Assembly (NCBI RefSeq): GCF_001456355.1
Contig: NZ_CP010271.1
Coordinates: forward strand, 3,658,001-3,722,000
Reading direction: 5' to 3'
Origin: Mycobacteroides saopaulense
GTDB lineage: Bacteria; Actinomycetota; Actinomycetes; Mycobacteriales; Mycobacteriaceae
DNA length: 64,000 nucleotides
This document shows positions 16,179-24,884 of this stretch, piece after piece. The notes under the pieces are model-generated. The model had not been told where the DNA came from. It ran no database searches and was given only the letters and a program-made list of their open reading frames with translations. Every line of letters begins with the position of its first letter. The first letter of the stretch is position 1. Made by a program: the position numbers and the translations under genes.

Positions 16179-17824
16179 AAGTACAGCCGAGAACCGCCGG
16201 ACTCCTGGTGCACCCGCGCCCGGCCTCCCGGCGTCAGATCCAGTCCGAAGGCCGCACCCAGACCGGTCCGGATGCTCATGAGCCGGAAGTACCCGCTGAA
16301 GGTGAAACGGTCAGGGTTGTCGGCCGCGACAATCGCGAACTCTTCGGACTGCCCGGCATTGTTGGGCGCACAGGTGTACAGATACAGGTGCCCCTGCTCG
16401 GTGGCCAAGGTGCCGCTGGCATGCAAGGCGCGGCCAAACGCCTTGTTGGTCAGTGATTTTCCCGCTCCGAGGTCTGCGACCAACCAGATATCGGTTGGGT
16501 CGTCGTCGTCCCGCAACGGCAGGCGATAGACCTCGAAGTTCTGCGCACCGGGTACACCCGGCGGGACGGTTTCGGTGTTACTGGCATGTAGACACTCTCC
16601 GGTGCGGCCGTGCAGTACGTAGATCTGCGCCTGGCCGGGGAGCCCCGCGCACAGATAGCCGGCCGATTCGGCCAGTTTGAGCTGCTGGCGCACCGTCGCG
16701 ATCTCGGCGACGGCGTTCGGCACCCCTAACCCCACCACCAGCCCCTGCATCTGATCGATCAGCGGCCTCCAGACCGACTGTTGGTGCTCCCGGCCGAAAA
16801 TCGTCTCGCGATAGGTCCTGATCTGATCCAGCAGTTGCGTGCGCCGTCCCGGATCTTCACGCACCAGCCTGCCGATGATTCCGTCGCTGTCCAGTTTGAA
16901 CGGCCGGTCCGGCTGCAGCGTCTGGTCGATGCCCCAGGGGATCATCGCGAACTTCACGTTGTCGATGCCGGGCGCCTCGACCGCGGCGACGTCGTTGTAG
17001 ATGTAGGTGTTGTTGGTGTTGCCGGCGTAGCCGTCCCAGTGCTTGAGATAGAACTCCATCGCATACAACTTGATGAACTGATCCAGATCGATCACCTCGG
17101 CCGCTCCGGCCAGCCCGCGCCCGGCGATCTGATCGATCGCAAGCTCCAGGTCGGCCTTGTTCTCGAATTCGGAGAGCGACTCCACTCCGATGAGATCCAG
17201 GCGATCGCGCACGAAGTCGTCGTGATGTTCGAGCTCGTAGAGATTGCCCTTCATGTTGCCGAAATTGCGCTCGATGTAGCGCTTCATGACCGGTTCGGCG
17301 TTGACGTAGATGCCCGGGCTGTTGACGTCACCCAGCCCCTGCCCGATCAGCTCACCGTTGACGAACACCTTGGCGTAGTTGCACCGCGAATGCGGCAAGC
17401 CTGCCTCGGCGAGCAGTCGATACCCCAGCGTCTGCCGGATATAGGAACGGTCCTGGATGGAGTTGTTGAGGGTGAGGTAGCGGGACCCGATCAGGGCCTC
17501 GACGGTATCGGAGTCGCCAAACTTGCCGAAGTCGAGGTGCAGGCAAGGCTTTTCACTGTCGATGGAACCACAGAACGACTTCTTCTTGATGCCCACGTCG
17601 GTGAACGTGCTTCGCGCCGGGAAACGCGTTCCGGACAATTCCACCGAGGCCGCCTTGCGCCAGGTATATCGGGCGCCGCCGGTCCATTCGAAATTGCAGA
17701 TGCCGCCTTTGGGCTGCTCGGTACGCACCGCATCCCAATCGGCCTGCGGCATCGTGATCTTTATGGTGAGTACGTTGTCGAGGGCGTAAAGCAAATCGAG
17801 GGCTTGCTGCTGCTGGACGCTCAT
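16172..17824 (-). CDS. CotH-type atypical protein kinase-like protein
   Basis: In this 550-residue protein, residues 100-350 follow the CotH pattern: LNNSIQDRSYIRQTLGYRLL, YAKVFVNGELIGQG, GNLYELEHHDDF, KHWDGYAGNTNNTYIYND and MIPWGIDQTL. CotH proteins are atypical kinases, known from spore coats and from secreted eukaryotic and bacterial proteins. The usual PWDxD metal motif reads PWGID here, so one acidic residue is replaced and activity is uncertain. The C-terminal 130 residues (ending SGGSRLYFY) form a separate, probably beta-rich domain. There is no signal peptide and no island dyad upstream. In a non-sporulating mycobacterium the role is unknown. Confidence 0.75.
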   Translation of the reverse strand: MSVQQQQALDLLYALDNVLTIKITMPQADWDAVRTEQPKGGICNFEWTGGARYTWRKAASVELSGTRFPARSTFTDVGIKKKSFCGSIDSEKPCLHLDFGKFGDSDTVEALIGSRYLTLNNSIQDRSYIRQTLGYRLLAEAGLPHSRCNYAKVFVNGELIGQGLGDVNSPGIYVNAEPVMKRYIERNFGNMKGNLYELEHHDDFVRDRLDLIGVESLSEFENKADLELAIDQIAGRGLAGAAEVIDLDQFIKLYAMEFYLKHWDGYAGNTNNTYIYNDVAAVEAPGIDNVKFAMIPWGIDQTLQPDRPFKLDSDGIIGRLVREDPGRRTQLLDQIRTYRETIFGREHQQSVWRPLIDQMQGLVVGLGVPNAVAEIATVRQQLKLAESAGYLCAGLPGQAQIYVLHGRTGECLHASNTETVPPGVPGAQNFEVYRLPLRDDDDPTDIWLVADLGAGKSLTNKAFGRALHASGTLATEQGHLYLYTCAPNNAGQSEEFAIVAADNPDRFTFSGYFRLMSIRTGLGAAFGLDLTPGGRARVHQESGGSRLYFY

Positions 17825-18060
17825 CTCTGTCTCCGGGCTGATGCGAACCGTGCCGCGATATCGGAAGAGGATTAGGGCGCAATCCCCGCGCTTGTGATCG
17901 TTGTCACCGCCATGTCAGCGCCCTTCGTCGTGCACCCGCTTCTAGGGGCGAAAACGCCCGCTGGAAGCACCGGGGCGGGCCACCGAAGCCAGGCCGCCCA
18001 ACCCCCTCAAGTGTGCACGCCCCACCCGGCAAGATTCAGCGTTTCCTGCCCAAAACGACG

Positions 18061-18086
18061 CCAGGCCCCCTCGAAAGGGGGCCTGG
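18061..18086 (-). terminator. Intrinsic terminator of tRNA-Tyr
   Basis: CCAGGCCCCC and GGGGGCCTGG are perfect 10-bp arms around a 6-nt loop. Reading leftwards, TTTT follows a few bases after the stem. It lies 6 nt beyond the tRNA 3' end. Confidence 0.7.
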
Positions 18087-18092
18087 CCGCTG

Positions 18093-18175
18093 TGGCGGGT
18101 GCAGGATTCGAACCTGCGTAGGCGTAAGCCGACGGATTTACAGTCCGCTCCCATTGGCCGCTCGGGCAACCCGCC
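18093..18175 (-). tRNA. tRNA-Tyr (GTA anticodon)
   Basis: On the minus strand the gene runs from GGCGGGT at 18175 to ACCCGCC plus the discriminator A at 18093, giving a 7-bp acceptor stem. The anticodon loop reads CTGTAAA (anticodon GTA), the T arm has GGTTCGAATCC, and there is a long class II variable arm as expected for bacterial tRNA-Tyr. CCA is not encoded. It marks the right border of the protease island, but no integrase or direct repeat was seen. Confidence 0.95.
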
Positions 18176-18266
18176 TTATCAGACGATGCAGGATACAACG
18201 ATAGGGTCGGGCCAACGCAAACCGACTGGATACGGAACATACGAAGACCAGAAAGAGGGAGCAGTC

Positions 18267-18758
18267 ATGGCGGACTCATCATTCGACATCGTGAGCAAGG
18301 TCGATCGCCAGGAGGTGGACAACGCGCTGAACCAGGCGGCCAAAGAGCTGGCCACCCGCTTCGACTTCCGCGGCACCGACACCACCATCGCCTGGAAGGG
18401 CGACGAGGCCATCGAGCTCATCAGCTCCACCGAGGAGCGCCTGAAGGCAGCAGTCGACGTCTTCAAGGAGAAGCTGGTGCGCCGCGACATCAGCATGAAG
18501 GCCTTCGACGCGGGCGAGCCACAGCCCAGCGGCAAGACCTACCGGCTCACCGGCACCCTCAAGCAGGGCATCGACACCGAGAACGCCAAGAAGATCAACA
18601 AGATCATCCGTGACGAGGGGCCCAAGGGCGTCAAGTCGCAGGTGCAGGGTGAAGAGATTCGGGTCTCGAGCAAGAAGCGCGACGATCTGCAGGCCGTCCA
18701 GGCGCTGCTGAGGGGCTCCGACCTGGATATTGCGTTGCAGTTCGTCAACTATCGGTAG
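18267..18758 (+). CDS. yajQ: YajQ-family nucleotide-binding protein
   Basis: A 163-residue protein, the normal YajQ length, starting at the ATG preceded by AGAGGGAGC. It begins [20 protein letters not shown] and contains [10 protein letters not shown] and [16 protein letters not shown], all typical of the family. YajQ proteins bind nucleotides (cyclic di-GMP in some species) and RNA, and may modulate transcription. In M. tuberculosis the orthologue is Rv0566c, beside gpsA as here. The next gene starts 12 nt downstream. Confidence 0.93.
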   Translation: MADSSFDIVSKVDRQEVDNALNQAAKELATRFDFRGTDTTIAWKGDEAIELISSTEERLKAAVDVFKEKLVRRDISMKAFDAGEPQPSGKTYRLTGTLKQGIDTENAKKINKIIRDEGPKGVKSQVQGEEIRVSSKKRDDLQAVQALLRGSDLDIALQFVNYR

Positions 18759-18770
18759 GACGATGGTCCG

Positions 18771-19406
18771 GTGATACCCACAACGCATCTGATCGGGTTC
18801 GCGATCGCGGCCTACGCCCTGATCGTGATCCCGGGACCCAGCGTGCTGTTCGCGGTGGGTCGCTCGCTGAGCCTGGGACGTCGATCGGGTTTGGTCACCG
18901 TCCTGGGCAACACGGCGGGCACGGTGGTGCCGTTGGTGCTCACGACGGCCGGCCTGGGCGCACTGCTGGCAGCATCGACCTGGGCACTGACGGTGGTCAA
19001 GCTCGTCGGCGCCGCGTATCTGATCTACCTTGGGATACAAGCGATTCGGAATCGCAAGTCGCTGATCACGGCGCTGGACACGGCTGCGCCCGCGGCGGGT
19101 GCACACCGCGTGTTCCGGCAGGGCTTCATCGTCGGCATGACCAACCCGAAAACGGCGCTGTTCTTCGCTGCGGTGCTGCCGCAGTTCGCCGACCCCGCCG
19201 CGGGATCGGTATCGGTACAAATCGCGGTGTTCGGTGCGATCTTCGTGCTGATAGCCCTGGTCTCGGACAGCGTGTGGGCGCTGTTGGCCAGTACCGCACG
19301 CAACTGGTTCGCCCGCTCCCCCAAGCGTCTTGAGGCGGTCGGGGCAACCGGCGGGTGGATGATCGTCGGGCTGGGCGCCGGTGTGGCGGTGAGCTCCTCG
19401 TCCTAG
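18771..19406 (+). CDS. LysE/RhtB-family amino acid exporter
   Basis: The 211-residue integral membrane protein starts at a GTG. The N-terminal IAAYALIVIPGPSVLFAVGRSL, the NPKTALFFAAVLPQFADP loop and about six hydrophobic segments are characteristic of LysE/RhtB exporters, which remove amino acids or derivatives across the inner membrane. The substrate cannot be read from sequence. It follows yajQ after 12 nt and converges on the LLM gene. Confidence 0.88.
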   Translation: MIPTTHLIGFAIAAYALIVIPGPSVLFAVGRSLSLGRRSGLVTVLGNTAGTVVPLVLTTAGLGALLAASTWALTVVKLVGAAYLIYLGIQAIRNRKSLITALDTAAPAAGAHRVFRQGFIVGMTNPKTALFFAAVLPQFADPAAGSVSVQIAVFGAIFVLIALVSDSVWALLASTARNWFARSPKRLEAVGATGGWMIVGLGAGVAVSSSS

Positions 19407-19409
19407 CGC

Positions 19410-19466
19410 CGAGATGACATTGACGCCGTCATTTAGCCCCGAATCTCCCGCTTCAATGTCATCTCG
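19410..19466. terminator. 14-bp inverted repeat between convergent genes
   Basis: CGAGATGACATTGA (19410-19423) and its exact reverse complement (19453-19466) flank a 29-nt loop. The right arm overlaps the stop codon of the LLM gene. It could end transcription from both sides, but the loop is long and T-runs are lacking. Confidence 0.45.
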
Positions 19467-20490
19467 ACGGGAAGGCGGCCAGCAGCTCGGCCAGCAGTGC
19501 GCGGTCGGGCCGGTACGGGGTGTTGAAGCCCAACCGGTGCACCAGATCGCCATAGCGGGCCTGCAATTCGCGTGCGCCCTGCGCGGCGTCGGTCACGGTG
19601 ACGGCCGCGGTATCGACGAAGTCCTCGTCGATCAGCTCGCCCATGGCATCCCATTCACCTTGTTTGGACAGCTCTTTCAGTTTCGGGCCGACCTCTGCCC
19701 GGCCGTGTAATTCCAGGATCGGCCAGTAGGCGGGGGTGGATCCGTAGAACGCGAGCTGCTTGCGCACGGCCGTGCGTGCGCGCGCCAGCTCGGCCTCATC
19801 ACGCCCGATGACGATCATCGGCGAGTGGTGGATCTGAATGTCGGCCAGCGTCTTTCCGGATTTCGCGGCGCCTTGACCCAAGGTCGGCCGGGTGACCTGT
19901 GCCAGATAGTCGGGTGTGCAGAACGGGTGTGACAGAAATCCATCGGCCACCTCCCCGGCCACCTCCGTCATGGCGCTGCCGACACCGGCCAGCCAGATCG
20001 GGGGCGGGCCAAAGTCGCCCACCTCGGCCGGATCGGGCATGAACATCGGCGTCATGAGGGTGTGCTGATAGAACTCGCCGCGATAGTCCAGCGGCCCGCG
20101 CTCCTGCCACGACTGCCAGATGGCGCGAATGGCCAGCACCATGTCCCGCATGCGCGCCGCCGGGCTGCTCCACGGCATGCCGAACCGGCGAGTGATGTGC
20201 GGCTTGATCTGTGTGCCGAGGCCCAGGATGAACCGGCCACCGGAATAGGCCTGCAGGTCCCAGCCAATATTGGCCAGCAGCATCGGATTTCGGGCGAAAG
20301 CGACCGCGATCGAGGTGCCCAGCGCGACATTCTTGGTGTGCTGGGCAGCCAGCAGTATCGGCAGAAACGGGTCGTGCGCGCCTTCGAATGTCCAAATGCC
20401 GGCGTATCCGGCTTCCTCGGCCTCGGCAGCGTCGGCAGCCATGGTGTTCAACCCGGTCGTGAGCGTCACATCGATCAACACCTCACTCAT
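19459..20490 (-). CDS. LLM-class F420-dependent oxidoreductase
   Basis: This protein is 343 residues from the ATG at 20490 (MSEVLIDVTLTTGLNT); an ATG at 20505 would add five residues. GYAGIWTFEGAHDPFLPILLA and ALGTSIAVAFARNPMLLANI, then GGRFILGLGTQIKPHI, are diagnostic of the luciferase-like TIM barrel of mycobacterial F420-dependent enzymes. These use reduced or oxidised coenzyme F420 on unknown substrates. It is divergent from gpsA with a gap of only 48 bp, so the promoters overlap. Confidence 0.85.
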   Translation of the reverse strand: MSEVLIDVTLTTGLNTMAADAAEAEEAGYAGIWTFEGAHDPFLPILLAAQHTKNVALGTSIAVAFARNPMLLANIGWDLQAYSGGRFILGLGTQIKPHITRRFGMPWSSPAARMRDMVLAIRAIWQSWQERGPLDYRGEFYQHTLMTPMFMPDPAEVGDFGPPPIWLAGVGSAMTEVAGEVADGFLSHPFCTPDYLAQVTRPTLGQGAAKSGKTLADIQIHHSPMIVIGRDEAELARARTAVRKQLAFYGSTPAYWPILELHGRAEVGPKLKELSKQGEWDAMGELIDEDFVDTAAVTVTDAAQGARELQARYGDLVHRLGFNTPYRPDRALLAELLAAFPSR

Positions 20491-20538
20491 ATTGCCGAAG
20501 TCCATATTCGAGGCGCACCGGGCCCATACCCTGGCGGC

Positions 20539-21561
20539 ATGCCAGCACTTCGCGAACCACAAGTCGTCGTCCTCGGTGGCGGGTCCTGGGGCACCACGGT
20601 GGCCTCGATTGTGGCGCGGCGCAGTCCCACTCTGCAGTGGGCCCGCTCCCCCGAGACAGTTGCGGATATCAATGAACGACACCGCAATTCGCGATACCTG
20701 ACCGACGAGGTGGAGCTGACCGAGAGCCTGCGTGCCACCTCCGACCTCCACGAGGCCGTCGAGCAGGCCGATGTGGTGATCATGGGAGTTCCATCGCACA
20801 GCTTCCGCGAGGTGCTCACCGAGATCGGGCAGTCACTGCGCCCGTGGGTGCCCGTCGTCTCGCTGGTGAAGGGGCTCGAGCAGGGGTCGCGGATGCGGAT
20901 GTCGCAGATCATCGAGGAAGTGCTGCCCGGGCATCCGGCGGGCATCCTGGCCGGGCCCAATATCGCCAAGGAGGTGGCCCGCGGATACGCGGCCGCCGGC
21001 GTGGTCGCGATGCCCGACCAGCACCAGGCAGCGCGCCTCGGGGAGCTTTTCCGCACGTCGCGTTTCCGTGTGTACAGCACCAACGACGTGGTGGGTGTCG
21101 AGATGGCCGGGGCGCTCAAAAACGTCTTCGCCATCGCCAGCGGCATGGGTTATGCGATCGGGATCGGCGAGAACACCCGCGCCATGGTGATCGCCCGAGC
21201 GCTGCGGGAGATGACCAAACTCGGTGTGGCCATGGGCGGTAACCCCGAGACCTTCCCGGGCCTGGCGGGTCTGGGCGATCTGATCGTCACCTGCACGAGC
21301 GCCAGCAGCCGCAACCGGCACGTGGGTGAGGAGATCGGCAAGGGCAAGACCATCGACGAGATCATCGAATCGATGAACCAGGTGGCCGAGGGGGTCAAAG
21401 CCTCATCGGTGGTGATGACCCTTGCCGACGAGTACGGCATTCAGATGCCGATCGCCCGCGAGGTGGACGGGGTGATCAACCAGGGCTCGACGGTGGAACA
21501 GGCCTACCGCGGACTCATGGCGGAAACGCCCGGCCACGAGGTGCACGGCACCGGATTCTGA
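20539..21561 (+). CDS. gpsA: Glycerol-3-phosphate dehydrogenase [NAD(P)+]
   Basis: This 340-residue protein starts at an ATG (MPALREPQ) followed by the NAD(P) loop VVVLGGGSWGTTVAS. VPSHSFREVL, LVKGLEQGSRMRMSQ, LAGPNIAKEVARGY, the catalytic lysine in EMAGALKNVFAIASG and GLGDLIVTCTS complete the family pattern. It reduces dihydroxyacetone phosphate to sn-glycerol 3-phosphate for phospholipid synthesis. It corresponds to gpdA1 (Rv0564c) by position. Its stop abuts the convergent lipoprotein gene. Confidence 0.93.
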   Translation: MPALREPQVVVLGGGSWGTTVASIVARRSPTLQWARSPETVADINERHRNSRYLTDEVELTESLRATSDLHEAVEQADVVIMGVPSHSFREVLTEIGQSLRPWVPVVSLVKGLEQGSRMRMSQIIEEVLPGHPAGILAGPNIAKEVARGYAAAGVVAMPDQHQAARLGELFRTSRFRVYSTNDVVGVEMAGALKNVFAIASGMGYAIGIGENTRAMVIARALREMTKLGVAMGGNPETFPGLAGLGDLIVTCTSASSRNRHVGEEIGKGKTIDEIIESMNQVAEGVKASSVVMTLADEYGIQMPIAREVDGVINQGSTVEQAYRGLMAETPGHEVHGTGF

Positions 21562-22365
21562 TCAGGCCGGCAGATACTCGGGCTTCACCACATCGCGCAG
21601 TTCGGTCAGCGCCACCCGACTCTGCATCGGGCCTTCTGCGTACGCCGCCACCCGGTACGGCTCGAAAGAGAACAGCAGCGCGTCGCCGTCCAGGGAGAAG
21701 TCTTTGAAGTTTCCCGGCTCCGGAACCGTTCCGGTGTCGACGAACTCGGTGCCCACCCCGCCGAGCTGCGCGCGTAGGTCGGTACGGACCAGCGCAGAGA
21801 TCTTGGCCAGTGCGGCCGCCGGATCGATCAGCAGGGTGTCCAGGGTGATGGACTGTTTGGTGGTGCGATCGAACGCCAGAGTGCGGAACGCGAAGCCCGG
21901 GTGGTAGCCGCCGAGTGACTCGCTGATCGAGAACCGCACGCTGTCGGAGGGATGCACTCCCTTGCCCTGGTAGGCCTCGAAGCTGACCTGAAGTGCCCAC
22001 GGCTTGCCCTCGGGCGGGGCACCCGCCCGCTCGACGGACTTACGGAAGTTGGCGCGGATGTCCGCCACCGTGTCGTCGACGGCCCGCTGCAGCTCGGGGA
22101 ACGACGAATCCCACTGGACGGGGATCACCAGATGCTGCGTGCTCTGCGGCGTGGTCTCGTCGACGACGCAGCCTTGCGCCGCGTCCCAGCGGCCGCCGTG
22201 TTTGGGGCACGCGGCCGCCCCGGACTGGTCGACGGCCGGTGTAGGGGTGGCCGTGGTCGAGCTGGTGGATTCCGCGACCGGAACATCCCTGGGTGCTTCT
22301 CCGCTGTCGCAACCGACGAGGACGATGCCGCACGCAGCGGCGATCAGCAGGTACCCGAGACGCAT
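21562..22365 (-). CDS. Lipoprotein with DUF3298/RsiV-like domain
   Basis: The protein has 267 residues from the ATG at 22365; a TTG three codons earlier is possible. Its N-terminus MRLGYLLIAAACGIVLVGC is a lipoprotein signal ending in LVGC. A Thr/Pro-rich linker is followed by about 150 residues containing SLGGYHPGFAFRTLAFDRTTKQSITLDTLL, typical of DUF3298, the fold of the RsiV anti-sigma extracellular domain. It probably sits on the outer face of the cytoplasmic membrane. Function is unknown. It ends exactly next to gpsA. Confidence 0.75.
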   Translation of the reverse strand: MRLGYLLIAAACGIVLVGCDSGEAPRDVPVAESTSSTTATPTPAVDQSGAAACPKHGGRWDAAQGCVVDETTPQSTQHLVIPVQWDSSFPELQRAVDDTVADIRANFRKSVERAGAPPEGKPWALQVSFEAYQGKGVHPSDSVRFSISESLGGYHPGFAFRTLAFDRTTKQSITLDTLLIDPAAALAKISALVRTDLRAQLGGVGTEFVDTGTVPEPGNFKDFSLDGDALLFSFEPYRVAAYAEGPMQSRVALTELRDVVKPEYLPA

Positions 22366-22386
22366 GCAGACCAATCTAATCGGCCG

Positions 22387-22878
22387 CTAGGTGGTGTAGC
22401 TGCCACCCGGACCGACCACGAAGCCGTTCTGCCAGCGATTGTTGACGCAGGTCAGGGTGCCGCCGCCGTCTAGACCGCAGCTGACCTCGCGGTAGCTCAG
22501 CCGGGATCCCGGCGGCAGGGGCTTGAAGGGCTCACCACCGAAGCCGTAGATCGGGCGGTCGGTGCTGGCGAAACCGGGAGCATTGCTGCCGCTGACGAGG
22601 TTCGCTCCGTTCGGGGCACCCGGCAGCGGCCCGCTGCAGCCGTAGCTGGCATCGGCCCGTTTGATCAGGCACGAGATCCCACCGGGGATGGTGAAGCCGT
22701 ATGCCGTGTCCGCCATCGTGCTGTACTCCAGGGGCGACACCGGGGTGAGTCCGTTGACGTTCGGAAGCCCGGACGGGTCGAGGGGGTTGGGGGTGTCCGG
22801 GTCGGCGGATGCCGCCCCCGCCAGCATCACGGCAGCGACGGCGCTGGTCACAGCGCCAAGGATGGGCAGGATACGCAT
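22387..22878 (-). CDS. Secreted hypothetical protein
   Basis: The product has 163 residues from MRILPILGAV. The N-terminus is a classical signal peptide (hydrophobic stretch to MLAGAASADP). The mature part has four cysteines in two pairs (ISCLIKRADASYGC and VSCGLDGGGTLTC) and is rich in Gly/Pro. The pattern resembles small secreted mycobacterial proteins with no known function. The lipoprotein gene follows 21 nt downstream. Confidence 0.65.
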   Translation of the reverse strand: MRILPILGAVTSAVAAVMLAGAASADPDTPNPLDPSGLPNVNGLTPVSPLEYSTMADTAYGFTIPGGISCLIKRADASYGCSGPLPGAPNGANLVSGSNAPGFASTDRPIYGFGGEPFKPLPPGSRLSYREVSCGLDGGGTLTCVNNRWQNGFVVGPGGSYTT

Positions 22879-22915
22879 CCCGTGACCATATCCAAGATTG
22901 CGCGCAATCTCGCGT

Positions 22916-23983
22916 CTACTGGTCAAAGACGATATCGACGCTGTCGGTGATCGGAACGGCCTGACAGGCGAGCGTCAACCCCATCGCGAGGTCGGCATCG
23001 ACCAGGGTGTCGTTGCGCAGCATCCGCACCTCGCCGCCGCGCACCGTGCAGGCGCACGCACTGCACGCGCCTTCGCGGCACGAGTACGGCGCGTCGAGGC
23101 CTTGCGCCAGGAGCACATCGAGCAGCGGGGTGTCCCGCGGCCACTCGACGGTGACCTGGGTGCCGTCGAGTTCCACGCGGGCCTGGGCGGCATCCGCGCC
23201 GCCTTGCGGCACCACGATATCGGCGAACGGGTCACCGGACAGGGATTGGTAGAGCTCGATGTGTATGTGGTTGGCGGGCATCCCGACAGCCGACAACGCG
23301 GAGCGGACCTCGTCCATGAAGGGCGCCGGGCCGCAGACGTACGTGCTGTACCGCGTGTACGCGGCGAACAACTCGGACATGGCGTCACGCGTGGGCAGGC
23401 CACGTTCGGCTTCGAGCCAGTGCACGACGCGCAGCCGATCCGGGAACTCCACCATGATGTCATCGATCTCGGCGCCGAAGATCACGCTCTGCTCGTCGCG
23501 GTTCGCGTAGAAGAGATAGACCGTTCCGGCGCCCCCGAGCAGCACCGACTTGGCGATGGACAGCATCGGGGTGATCCCACTACCCGCGGCGAGCAGCAAG
23601 AAATCTCCGTCCAGCGAGCGCGGCACGAAGACCCCGGAGGGGGTGAGCACCGTGATGTGGTCTCCCACGCTGACGTTGTCGCACAGCCAGTTCGACGCGT
23701 ACCCGCCCTCCGTGCGCTTGATGGTCACCACCAAATCGTCATCGAGATGCGGGGAACTGGACAGCGAATAACAGCGGGCGACCGAGCCCGTGCGTTCACT
23801 GGGTATTTTCAGCGTGAGGAACTGGCCCGGCCGGTACCGGAAAGCGTCGACGAGCGCATCCGGAACCTCGAATACCAGGGACACCGCATCCCCTGTCTCC
23901 CTGATGATCTCGACGACCTCAAGGGAGTGAACATGAGGGTTTCCCGTCACCTTGCGCACGTCGGGCGTCACAGTGTCTGTCAT
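22916..23983 (-). CDS. Ferredoxin-NAD(P)H reductase, KshB-like
   Basis: This is a 355-residue three-domain reductase. The FAD domain has RCYSLSSSP, the NAD domain LLLAAGSGITPMLSI and YVCGPAPFM, and the C-terminal plant-type [2Fe-2S] domain has CREGACSACACTVRGG with a final Cys in LTLACQ. This is the arrangement of KshB (Rv3571), which feeds electrons to a Rieske oxygenase. No oxygenase alpha subunit is nearby. The neighbouring SDR lies 10 nt upstream in the same direction, so the reductase may serve the Baeyer-Villiger or diiron enzymes of this cluster. The electron acceptor is inferred. Confidence 0.87.
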   Translation of the reverse strand: MTDTVTPDVRKVTGNPHVHSLEVVEIIRETGDAVSLVFEVPDALVDAFRYRPGQFLTLKIPSERTGSVARCYSLSSSPHLDDDLVVTIKRTEGGYASNWLCDNVSVGDHITVLTPSGVFVPRSLDGDFLLLAAGSGITPMLSIAKSVLLGGAGTVYLFYANRDEQSVIFGAEIDDIMVEFPDRLRVVHWLEAERGLPTRDAMSELFAAYTRYSTYVCGPAPFMDEVRSALSAVGMPANHIHIELYQSLSGDPFADIVVPQGGADAAQARVELDGTQVTVEWPRDTPLLDVLLAQGLDAPYSCREGACSACACTVRGGEVRMLRNDTLVDADLAMGLTLACQAVPITDSVDIVFDQ

Positions 23984-23993
23984 CGACGGCCGC

Positions 23994-24857
23994 CTACAAC
24001 TCGATACCGAAGCGGCCCGCGATCTTCTTGCCGACCCCGTACTTGCCTATTCCGTAGAAGGGCGCCATCAGGTCCTCGTAGCGCGGCCCGATGATGCGCG
24101 GTATGGCATCGAACACGCGCGCGTCGGGACCGATCAGGACGCGGGGGCGGTTCTTCTCCACCCCCCGCAAGATGATCCGGGCGGCCGAGTCGGGACGGGT
24201 GATCGCCATGAGCTGGAAGCCCTTTCGCACGGTCTCCCGGTCCACACCCTCGGGGATACCACGCGCACTGGAGGCGATGTTGGTCTTGATGCCGCCGGGG
24301 TGCACACAGGTGACCCCCACGGGATACTTGGCCGCCCGGATCTCCTGACGAAGCGATTCGGTGAAGCCGCGAACTGCGAATTTCGCGGCGTTGTAGGCAC
24401 TTTGAGAAGGTATGCCCATCAGGCCGAACACCGACGATACGTTGACGATGTGGCCGTCGCCCGATTCGATCAAATGGGGCAGGAATGCCTTGGTGCCGTG
24501 CGCGACTCCCCAGAAGTTGATGTTCATCAACCAGTCGAAGTCATCCCATTCCATGTCCTTGACATCGGCCGACAGCGCCACCCCGGCGTTGTTGAACACC
24601 AGGTTGACCTGACCGAACTCGTTTTTGACGTCGGCGGCGTGGGCATAGACGGCGGCCCGGTCCGCGACGTCCAGCTCGAACGGGATAGCGGTCGCACCCG
24701 CCTTCTCACAGCGCCCGGCGGTATCGGCCACACCCGCGGTGTCGATGTCCGAAAGCGCCAGCCGCGCACCACGCTGCGCCAGCGTCAAGGCCAGACTGCG
24801 GCCGATACCCGAACCCGCGCCGGTGATCACGGCGACCTTGTTGTCGAAGTCCTTCAT
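23994..24857 (-). CDS. Short-chain dehydrogenase/reductase
   Basis: This 287-residue classical SDR has the cofactor loop TGAGSGIGRSLAL, NNAGVALS, catalytic Ser in VNVSSVFGL and YNAAKFAVRG. DIDTAG after the second strand suggests NAD(H) preference. It lies between the monooxygenase and the KshB-like reductase, all on the minus strand with short gaps, so the three are probably co-transcribed and act on a hydrophobic alcohol or ketone. The substrate is not identifiable. Confidence 0.85.
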   Translation of the reverse strand: MKDFDNKVAVITGAGSGIGRSLALTLAQRGARLALSDIDTAGVADTAGRCEKAGATAIPFELDVADRAAVYAHAADVKNEFGQVNLVFNNAGVALSADVKDMEWDDFDWLMNINFWGVAHGTKAFLPHLIESGDGHIVNVSSVFGLMGIPSQSAYNAAKFAVRGFTESLRQEIRAAKYPVGVTCVHPGGIKTNIASSARGIPEGVDRETVRKGFQLMAITRPDSAARIILRGVEKNRPRVLIGPDARVFDAIPRIIGPRYEDLMAPFYGIGKYGVGKKIAGRFGIEL

Positions 24858-24884
24858 GGTTTCTCGCTTCTACTGGGCGGAAGA

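Noticed and set aside
2521..17824. Prophage remnant
   Set aside because: Apart from the small holin-like gene there is no integrase, capsid, tail or lysin gene. The rest is metabolic or regulatory.
17946..17959. GGGCG-AAAA-CGCCC hairpin upstream of the CotH gene as a regulatory element
   Set aside because: A 5-bp stem in GC-rich DNA is expected by chance, and it has no T-run or position that supports a role.
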